Shown here: in pieces, positions 55,501 through 62,384 of the stretch
Layout of the letters: each line of letters begins with the position of its first letter
Numbering within the stretch: the stretch's first letter is position 1
Assembly (NCBI RefSeq): GCF_003945545.1
Contig: NZ_CP029617.1
Coordinates: forward strand, 1,403,001-1,467,000
Source of the DNA: Streptomyces sp. WAC 01529
GTDB taxonomy: Bacteria; Actinomycetota; Actinomycetes; Streptomycetales; Streptomycetaceae
Length of the DNA: 64,000 bases
Direction of reading: 5' to 3'
Translations under genes and position numbers: made by a program
Notes under the pieces: generated by a model
Seen by the model: only the letters and a program-made list of their open reading frames with translations
Database searches by the model: none
What the model was told of the DNA's origin: nothing

Positions 55501-57663
55501 GTGACCACCCTGGAAGAGAAGGCCATCGGCAGTCGGCAGGCATTCGCGTCCTACGTCGCGGAGGTGCTGGCGACCACGCTGGCAGCCGGCACGCCCATGG
55601 CGAACGGATCGCCCCTGCACCCCCACGGATTCCGGCTCAGAAACCTGTTCGGCGACGAACCGGTGCGCCCGCTCGACCCGCGTACCACCGCCCTGCCTCT
55701 CCACCTGGCCCACCTCGAAGCGCTTCTGACGGTGACCTCTCCCCTAGACGGCGGCCTCAGCCTCCACGAGGGAGTGGCCGTCACCGGAGGCAGCGGTGCG
55801 GCCGTCGGGGACCACGTGGAGTGGGACCACCGCGCCGACGTCTCCCCCGACTTCGTCTTCTCCTACCCCGTGGCCGAGCCGGGCTGCGACCACGTCTCCG
55901 GCGACGAGCGGCCCCCCTACCCCGTCGCTCTCCTCACCGCCCTCCTCGACAGCGTGGAGCTGTGCGACGCCGAGGGCCGCGAGGTCTTCCCTGACGCCCT
56001 GCGCACCCCCGACGGCGTCTTCCCGATCGCGGTGGCACACCCCCGCGTCCCGCCGCCGCTCGGGCACCGCAGCGACGGCAAGAAGGGCACCGGGGAGCGC
56101 CAGCCACTGCACAGCGTGGCGGCCACCGAGGCGACGATCGTCACGCTCGCCCGGCACTGGGGCCTGCTCGCTCCGCAGCTGACGTTCCGGCACCGCGGCG
56201 AGCGCCCGTGCACCGTCGACGGCTTCCGGCTGCGCGACCTGAAGGACTGGGTGATACCCGCCGACGGCCACCCGGCGGAGGTCTACGAGTACCTGGCGCG
56301 GGTCTGCAACGTCTCCTGCGAGTTCTGCTACCTGTACGGCAATCCGCAGACCCTCGCGGTCGCCCGCGGCCAGAAGGTGATCAAGGACACCGAGCTGGAG
56401 ACCCGCCTCAGGTACTACGACCCCAAGGGCCGGAGCGGGCTCTTCCACGCCCAGTGGGAGATCAACGAGTTCCTGGTCGACCCCAAGGTGCATCAGCTGC
56501 TGCCCGCCCTGCGGGAGCGGACCGACGACGCCCTGTACTTCATCACCAACGGCAGCCCGCTCAACGGCCGTGTACTCGACCTCCTCGAAGGGGTGCAGCC
56601 GGCCCACCTCATCGTCTCCATCAACAGCCTCGACGAGGACCTCCGGGGCTCCGTCATGAACGAGCGCAGCAAGCAGACGGGGACCGCCCTGACCGCGCTG
56701 CGGGAGCTGGCCGCGCGGAAGATCCCGTACGGCATCAGCCTCGCCGCCTTCCCGGACTTCCCGATCGAGGACCTGCGCCAGACGATCAAGATCGTCGACG
56801 GTCTCGGCGCCGGGTTCGTGCGGGTCAATCTGCCCGGCCACACCCGGAACCTGCCGTACCAGGGCAGCTTCGACACCGATGAGCTGTGGACCTCGGTCAT
56901 GCGTGCCATACGGAAGATCCGTACGGAGGTCTCCGTGCCGGTCTTCTCCATCCCGAGCGCGCTGGAGGAGAACCACCACACGGACGACCCGCTCGCCGCC
57001 CGCGTGGTCGGCACCGTGCCCAACTCGCCCGCCGCCCGCGCCGGACTGCGCAGTGGCGACGTGATCCGCGGGATCAACGGTTTCCCGGTCCGTACGCGCG
57101 CGGACGTGGTCCCGCTCCTGATGCTGCTCAAGGGCAAGGCCGGGCTCCTGGTGGAACGGGAGGGCGAGGAGCTCCGGCTGGACATGGCCGAGCAGGACTG
57201 CGCTTACCCGTACGCCGGTCACGTGCTGTGCAAGTACCTGTTCCCGTGGGGGGTGGTGGTCGCGCCCTGCCTGAGCGCCTCGGCCGCCGCCCAGATCCGC
57301 TCCGAGATCGACCAGGTCTCGGCGGGCCGCACATGGATGCTCACCTCCGCGCTGATGCGGCCCGCCGCCGAGGCGCTGTTCCGCCGGTTCGACCCGGAAC
57401 TCCTCGACCAGGTCGAGTTCGTGGAGTCCACCAACGAGTTCCTCGGCGGCAACATCCGGGTGATGGACATGTCCACCATCGGTGACATCTGCCAGGCCAT
57501 CGAGGCGCGGGCCGTGACCGAGGGGCTGCCCGACCTGATCCTCATGGCCGAGACCGGGTTCAACCGGCACGGCCGCGATCTGCAGGGACGCCACTGGCGC
57601 GACATCGAACGCCACCTGGGGCGCCCCGTCCGGCTCATCAGGGCCAGCAGGTTCACCTTCTAG
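55501..57663 (+). CDS. Radical SAM protein with PDZ and DUF512-like domains
   Basis: 720 residues. Residues 1-240 are an N-terminal region I do not recognise (contains PLHLAHLEALLTVTSPLDGG). The radical SAM domain has CNVSCEFCY with Cys269, Cys273 and Cys276, ALYFITNGSPLNGRVLD and HLIVSINSLDEDLRGSVMNE. A PDZ domain at about 500-565 reads GTVPNSPAARAGLRSGDVIRGINGF. The C-terminal about 150 residues (PYAGHVLCKYLFPWG, FVESTNEFLGGNIRV) look like DUF512. The PDZ-rSAM-DUF512 set recalls a cyanobacterial-type family, but the order and the N-terminal extension differ. GTG 55501 follows GAAGGAAAA. Confidence 0.85.
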   Translation: MTTLEEKAIGSRQAFASYVAEVLATTLAAGTPMANGSPLHPHGFRLRNLFGDEPVRPLDPRTTALPLHLAHLEALLTVTSPLDGGLSLHEGVAVTGGSGAAVGDHVEWDHRADVSPDFVFSYPVAEPGCDHVSGDERPPYPVALLTALLDSVELCDAEGREVFPDALRTPDGVFPIAVAHPRVPPPLGHRSDGKKGTGERQPLHSVAATEATIVTLARHWGLLAPQLTFRHRGERPCTVDGFRLRDLKDWVIPADGHPAEVYEYLARVCNVSCEFCYLYGNPQTLAVARGQKVIKDTELETRLRYYDPKGRSGLFHAQWEINEFLVDPKVHQLLPALRERTDDALYFITNGSPLNGRVLDLLEGVQPAHLIVSINSLDEDLRGSVMNERSKQTGTALTALRELAARKIPYGISLAAFPDFPIEDLRQTIKIVDGLGAGFVRVNLPGHTRNLPYQGSFDTDELWTSVMRAIRKIRTEVSVPVFSIPSALEENHHTDDPLAARVVGTVPNSPAARAGLRSGDVIRGINGFPVRTRADVVPLLMLLKGKAGLLVEREGEELRLDMAEQDCAYPYAGHVLCKYLFPWGVVVAPCLSASAAAQIRSEIDQVSAGRTWMLTSALMRPAAEALFRRFDPELLDQVEFVESTNEFLGGNIRVMDMSTIGDICQAIEARAVTEGLPDLILMAETGFNRHGRDLQGRHWRDIERHLGRPVRLIRASRFTF

Positions 57664-57686
57664 CCGGCTCACCACCAGGAGAAGCC

Positions 57687-58310
57687 ATGGACTGGACCGC
57701 ATTCGTGGCCGCGCTGGACGACGCGGCCGACCCCGTCAGCCTCGCGGACACGCTCTTTCGCGAACTCACCCACGTCGAGACCGATCTGGCGCGGATCGTG
57801 ACCGAGGCGGACGAGGCCACCCAGCTGCGTGCCGTGCACAGGATCAGGGTGCCCGACACCGAACCGATGGCCTGGCCCGTGCTCAGCCGCCCCGGCCGGT
57901 ACGACATCGTGCTCAACCTGTACGACCGGGACCGCTTCGACCGGATGCTGAAGGCCGGGTCCATCAGCCCCCACCGGCACCACTTCTCCTTCGCCTCGGT
58001 CGTCCTGCACGGTGGCTTCGCGCACTTCGTCTACGCCAACGACGGCGAAGTGGACGAGCCCGTGCTTCGGCCGCACCTGAACGAGTTCGTCGGACGCGGC
58101 GGACAGCTGCTGCTGCACTGGGCCACGTACCACTGCGTGCTGTCCCCACGCCCCGAGACCGTGTCACTGATGGTCCGCGGCGCCCCGGTGGCCGAGAACC
58201 CGTTCACCGGCGACGACACCTACACCGTGGAGCATCTGCGCCTGGACCGGGACCGGTTGGCCGAGGCCCTGCGCGTGGCCGACCCGGCGCGGGCGGCCCA
58301 GGATGCGTGA
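57687..58310 (+). CDS. Cupin-like protein
   Basis: 207 residues. The segment SISPHRHHFSFASVVLHGGFAHFVYAND is a cupin-like metal site (HxHH) and YHCVLSPRPETVSLMVRGAP supplies a later His, resembling cysteine-dioxygenase-type cupins, although the usual motif-1 Glu is unclear. The N-terminal helix region contains LADTLFRELTHVETDL. ATG 57687 follows CCAGGAGAA. The 3' end overlaps the next gene by 8 nt. Confidence 0.7.
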   Translation: MDWTAFVAALDDAADPVSLADTLFRELTHVETDLARIVTEADEATQLRAVHRIRVPDTEPMAWPVLSRPGRYDIVLNLYDRDRFDRMLKAGSISPHRHHFSFASVVLHGGFAHFVYANDGEVDEPVLRPHLNEFVGRGGQLLLHWATYHCVLSPRPETVSLMVRGAPVAENPFTGDDTYTVEHLRLDRDRLAEALRVADPARAAQDA

Positions 58311-59199
58311 GCTCGTCGACTCCGCGGCGCTGCTCGCGGACCCGGAGGCGTTGCGCGGCAGGTTCGCGGAGGACGGATACGTATTCCTGCGCGGGCTCCT
58401 CGACCCCGCCGTCCTGGCGGACGTCCGCGGGCGGATCGCGGCGATCCTGGCCCGGCACGGCTGGGTCGACGACACGGAGGGCACGGCCCGGGTCACCGGG
58501 CGGCCCGAGGACCGCGCCGACTTCCTCCTCGCCTACCGCGAGATCCAGGCGCTGGAGCAGATGCACCGCGCCGCCCACGAGAGCGCCCTCACCGCGGCGG
58601 CCAGCGCCCTGCAAGGGGAGGACGTCTTCTGCCATCCCGGGAAGTTCGTCCGGGTGGGATTCCCCCAGCCGTTCCGGCAGATCGAGCCGAACCAGGAGTA
58701 CCTGATAGCGCAGAGCACCCCGCGGATGGTCACCTCGTGGGTCCCGCTGGCGCCCTGCCCGCCCGGATCCGGCGGCCTCGCGGTGCTGCCGGGCTCCCAT
58801 CTGGAGGGGTTGCGCCGACCGGACCTGCCGGTCACGCCGGAGTTCTTCTTCCACGTCGCCGACGACGACCCGCGCTGGACGAGCGCCTCCTACGAGCCCG
58901 GTGACGTGCTGATGTTCCACAGTCTGACCGTCAACGCCTCGCTGCCGCAGGAGTCCGGGCAGGCCTGCCTCGCCATGGAGCTGCGCCACCAGCCCGTGAG
59001 CCGTCCCCTGCGCAGCGGCCTCGCCCTGCCGCACATGTTCCCGAAGCTGCCCAACTGGAGCGTGCTGACCGAGGGCTGGTCCGACAGGGGCTGGGTGGAG
59101 CTGCCGCTCGGCGTGCGGGTGCGGACAGTGCCCCGGGAGACCGACTTCGAGAGGATCGAGTTCCAGCTGATGCTGGAGACGGCGCGCGAGGGGGCGTAA
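58303..59199 (+). CDS. PhyH-family protein lacking the iron-binding triad
   Basis: 298 residues of phytanoyl-CoA-dioxygenase fold. FAEDGYVFLRGLLDPAVL opens the fold and SWVPLAPCPPGSGGLAVLPGSH and YEPGDVLMFHSLTVNASLPQ are typical. Where family members have HxD the protein has Asn130-Gln-Glu132, and the distal His of FHSLTVH is Asn211. All three expected iron ligands are changed. It may be a pseudoenzyme or partner subunit of the next PhyH protein, or use another cofactor. ATG 58303. Confidence 0.85.
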   Translation: MRELVDSAALLADPEALRGRFAEDGYVFLRGLLDPAVLADVRGRIAAILARHGWVDDTEGTARVTGRPEDRADFLLAYREIQALEQMHRAAHESALTAAASALQGEDVFCHPGKFVRVGFPQPFRQIEPNQEYLIAQSTPRMVTSWVPLAPCPPGSGGLAVLPGSHLEGLRRPDLPVTPEFFFHVADDDPRWTSASYEPGDVLMFHSLTVNASLPQESGQACLAMELRHQPVSRPLRSGLALPHMFPKLPNWSVLTEGWSDRGWVELPLGVRVRTVPRETDFERIEFQLMLETAREGA

Positions 59200-59203
59200 C
59201 CGC

Positions 59204-60004
59204 ATGGACATCTCACCGATCACCGACATCCCCGGCCGGGACCGGCTGCTCGTCGACGCGGCGAGCCCCAGCTTCACCGAGGACGTGGTGGAGCGTGTCA
59301 GGGCGTACGGGGTGGCGTTCGTTCCGGGCTGGCTGACGGACGTGAAGTCGGCCGCCGACGAGTTCGACACCGCCTTCCGGGTCGAGCAGGGCGAACCCGA
59401 GGGCCTGACCGACACCGGCAAGAACCTCTCCCGGCGCTACGGCAGGACGGTCACCGGCGAACAGCTCAAGCTGACCATGCCGGAGGTGGGTGAGCGGCAC
59501 AAGGACATCGCGGAGATCTTCCGGTCGCCCGCGCTCGCCGACATCGCGAACGGGTATCTGGGCACGCCGAACACCCTCAACCGGTGGGTCATCCTCACCC
59601 ACGACTACCGTGCCGCCGACGAGATCCTGGACTTCCACTTCGACGACATAGGGACCCTGAAGTTCCTCGTCTACCTCGACGACGTCGACGAGAACAACGG
59701 CCCCTTCGAGGCCATCCCCGGGACACATCTGCGCACCCGGGACATCCGCATCCAGGAGTGGCTGCGGCTCGACGACTACAACAAGATCCGTTTCAAGGTC
59801 TTCAGCTCGTTCTCGGAAGAGCTGTTCTACGTCCTCTACGGCCAGTTCAAGATGTTCCTGCGGGCCAAGCGGGTGCAGTTCACGGGCCCGGCCGGCTCGC
59901 TCGCCGTGTTCGACACCGACACCCTGCACCGCGCCGGGTATCTGGCGCAGGGCAGGCTCCGGAGGGTCGCGCGCTCCTCCACCTACCGGGGCTTCTACCC
60001 GTAG
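59204..60004 (+). CDS. PhyH-family 2OG-Fe(II) oxygenase with intact triad
   Basis: 266 residues. The triad is intact: His145-Phe-Asp147 in ILDFHFDDIGTLKFLVYLDDVD and distal His242 in DTDTLHRAGYLAQGRL, with an Arg in the following RRVARSSTYRG to bind 2-oxoglutarate. ENNGPFEAIPGTH is the usual DSBH block. It is a likely hydroxylase of the island product or its peptide. It starts 4 nt after the triad-less PhyH protein, suggesting the two work together. Confidence 0.88.
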   Translation: MDISPITDIPGRDRLLVDAASPSFTEDVVERVRAYGVAFVPGWLTDVKSAADEFDTAFRVEQGEPEGLTDTGKNLSRRYGRTVTGEQLKLTMPEVGERHKDIAEIFRSPALADIANGYLGTPNTLNRWVILTHDYRAADEILDFHFDDIGTLKFLVYLDDVDENNGPFEAIPGTHLRTRDIRIQEWLRLDDYNKIRFKVFSSFSEELFYVLYGQFKMFLRAKRVQFTGPAGSLAVFDTDTLHRAGYLAQGRLRRVARSSTYRGFYP

Positions 60005-60209
60005 CCGTCCGGCGAACCGGCCCTCGATCCGCGCCTGTCCGGCTGTTCGCGACCGCGCACGCGACGGCGCGTGTCGTGGCGAATGCCGGGTGAGAGAGCA
60101 CGGCTGAGGCTGATGCGGCGAAGTCGTGGCGGCACTTCCCACAAGGGGAGACATCAAGCCACTTGCCTCGGCATGCTGGGGGGACGCGACGCCGGGGAGG
60201 TGTCGGCCG

Positions 60210-62372
60210 GTGAGGGGTCCCTCGCAGTTCACGGTCGTGTCGATCTTCGTGCTGACCGTGTTGGTGGTTCCGTTGACCACCAACATCGCCAGCAACTCCG
60301 TGCCGGAGAAGATTCGGCCACACCTGTGGCTGGCCTGGCCCCTCGCCGTCGCGGCGGCGGGAATCGCGGCCGTGCTGGAGGCGCGCCGCCGCCAGGAGGC
60401 GGCGGCGCACCCGCACCCCGGGAGCGAAGGTGAGGAGCGGCTGCGCCACGCGGCGCAGGAGCTGGCGCAGACAGTTCACCGCCAGTGGAGTGCCGAGGCG
60501 CAGACACGCGTACTGCACCGCCCGCAACCGCTCCAGGTCAGTTGGTCGTCGACCGGCCGCCCGGTCACCGCGTCCGCCGCCGCGGTCCTCGGTGAGGGCG
60601 CGGTGGGCGGGCGGCCGTTGCGGCTCCGCCTGCGCGGCGGGGTCGAAGACGTGGCGGAGAAGTACCTGCGGCTGCCCCAGCGCCGACTGGTGCTGCTCGG
60701 CGCCCCGGGGGCGGGCAAGACCGTGCTGGCCATCCTGCTCACCCTGGGACTGCTGAAGCACCGAAGCGCCCACGGAGGGCCGGTCCCGGTGCTGTTGTCG
60801 CTCTCCTCGTGGGATCCGCGCACCGAGCACCTGCACGCGTGGGTGATCCGTCGCCTCGTCGAGGACTACCCGGCACTGGTGAACATCGAGATCTTCGGCC
60901 CCCAGGCAGCGTCCCGCCTGGTCACCGACGGCCATGTCGTGCCGGTCCTCGACGGCCTTGACGAGATCCCCGCCGAACTGCACACCGCGGCGATCGAGGC
61001 ACTGGACCAGACCCCGCCCGGCTCCCCTTTGGTGATCACCTGCCGCAGTCAGGAGTACGAGGCCGCGGTGGCCGCCGACGGCACGGTGCTGACCGCCGCG
61101 GCGGTGGTCGAGCTCGAACCGGTCGGCGTGCGCGAGTTCGCCGCGTTCCTGACCGAAGGCGGCGTCGCGGGCGCGGACCGATGGACACCGGTGCTGGCCC
61201 ACATGCGCGCGGCTCCCGACGGGCCGCTGGCCCAGGCGCTGTCCTCACCGCTCATGGCAGCCCTGGCCCGCGTCATCTACGCCCCGCCCGCAGCCGATCC
61301 CGCCGAGCTGCTCGACACCGCCCGATTCGGCGACCAGGCCGCCGTCGAGGGGCACCTGCTGGACGCGTTCATCCCCTCCGCCTACACCCACCATCCGCCC
61401 CCGCCCCCGCCCCCGGATGTCCGGCCGAGCAGCGATCTGCGCCAATACCCACCGGAACTGGCCTGCCGGTGGCTGACGTTCCTTGCCACCAAGATGGAGC
61501 GGCACGCGACGCGCGAACTGGCCTGGTGGCAACTGCACTGGATCGTCCCCACCACCGTGCGCCGAGCCATCGGCATAGTGCTGGAGCTGCTGACAGGGGC
61601 TGTCGCCGGGCTCGGTGTGGCAGTCGGGGCAGGCTTCTCCGTCGGCATGACGGCGGGACTCGCGGGCGGCTTCAGCGCGGGCCTGCTGGCCATGGCTCCC
61701 TCCCACCCCGGTTACGTCAACCTCCAAATACGCGGCCGGATAAGGCTGTTCGGCAGAAAGCTCGTCCTGGGCCTGGCCGTCGGCCTCACGATGGGAGCCG
61801 GAGCCGCCTTCGCCTTCGGCCTCGCGGCGGGCCTGGGGGTCGACATGGGAGGCGGGTTGGAGCCCGCGATGAAGACCTCCGGTATAGCGGGCCTGAGCGT
61901 CGGGATCGCCTTCGCGGCCATGATGTGGCTCAACACCCCGGCCGACACCATTCGCTCTCCCAGCGCCCAGGCCTCGCTGCGCAACGACCGGCTGGTCAGC
62001 GGCGTCAGGCTCGTCGTGGAATCCCTCAGCGCGGGCCTGCTGGCCGGCCTCGCCGCCAGACGGTACGGCTTCGGGGCCGACGCCGGCCTCACCTGGGCCC
62101 TGACCGCCGGACTCGGCGGCGGTTTCGCCGTGGGCGTGGCCGGGCGCCTCGCCGGGCGCTTCCAGACCGGCCTCGCCGCCAGTACGTGGGGCTGGTACTC
62201 GCTCAGCCGGGCCTGGCTCGCTCTGCGCGGCCACCTGCCCTGGCGGCTGATGCGCTTCCTCGACGACGCCCATCAGCGCGGTGTCTTGCGCCAGGCGGGA
62301 GCGGTGTACGAGTTCCGCCACGCCCGCCTCCAGGACCGGCTGGCCGATCGGCACAGGGCGAGGGCGGATTAA
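60210..62372 (+). CDS. NACHT-domain NTPase with membrane-spanning C-terminal half
   Basis: 720 residues. Two N-terminal membrane segments (about 7-25 and 38-55), a linker, then NACHT: Walker A GAPGAGKT (164-171) and Walker B VPVLDGLDE (244-252), followed by VITCRSQEY and a Pro-rich loop. The C-terminal half has several Gly/Ala-rich hydrophobic segments (GAVAGLGVAVGAGFSVGMTA, LGLAVGLTMGAGAAFAFGL). NACHT proteins in bacteria include antiphage and signalling ATPases; the role here is unknown. GTG 60210 follows GGGGAGG. The gap 60005-60209 shows only weak hairpins. Confidence 0.82.
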   Translation: MRGPSQFTVVSIFVLTVLVVPLTTNIASNSVPEKIRPHLWLAWPLAVAAAGIAAVLEARRRQEAAAHPHPGSEGEERLRHAAQELAQTVHRQWSAEAQTRVLHRPQPLQVSWSSTGRPVTASAAAVLGEGAVGGRPLRLRLRGGVEDVAEKYLRLPQRRLVLLGAPGAGKTVLAILLTLGLLKHRSAHGGPVPVLLSLSSWDPRTEHLHAWVIRRLVEDYPALVNIEIFGPQAASRLVTDGHVVPVLDGLDEIPAELHTAAIEALDQTPPGSPLVITCRSQEYEAAVAADGTVLTAAAVVELEPVGVREFAAFLTEGGVAGADRWTPVLAHMRAAPDGPLAQALSSPLMAALARVIYAPPAADPAELLDTARFGDQAAVEGHLLDAFIPSAYTHHPPPPPPPDVRPSSDLRQYPPELACRWLTFLATKMERHATRELAWWQLHWIVPTTVRRAIGIVLELLTGAVAGLGVAVGAGFSVGMTAGLAGGFSAGLLAMAPSHPGYVNLQIRGRIRLFGRKLVLGLAVGLTMGAGAAFAFGLAAGLGVDMGGGLEPAMKTSGIAGLSVGIAFAAMMWLNTPADTIRSPSAQASLRNDRLVSGVRLVVESLSAGLLAGLAARRYGFGADAGLTWALTAGLGGGFAVGVAGRLAGRFQTGLAASTWGWYSLSRAWLALRGHLPWRLMRFLDDAHQRGVLRQAGAVYEFRHARLQDRLADRHRARAD

Positions 62373-62384
62373 GGAGAGCGGCGC

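Noticed and set aside
61401..61425. Possible frameshift in the Pro-rich run of the NACHT gene
   Set aside because: The reading frame continues into coherent hydrophobic helices and a normal stop, so the run is a real linker.
47866..62384. Integrated plasmid or phage as source of the island
   Set aside because: No integrase, transposase, tRNA or matching border repeats seen; the left repeat has no partner at the right border.
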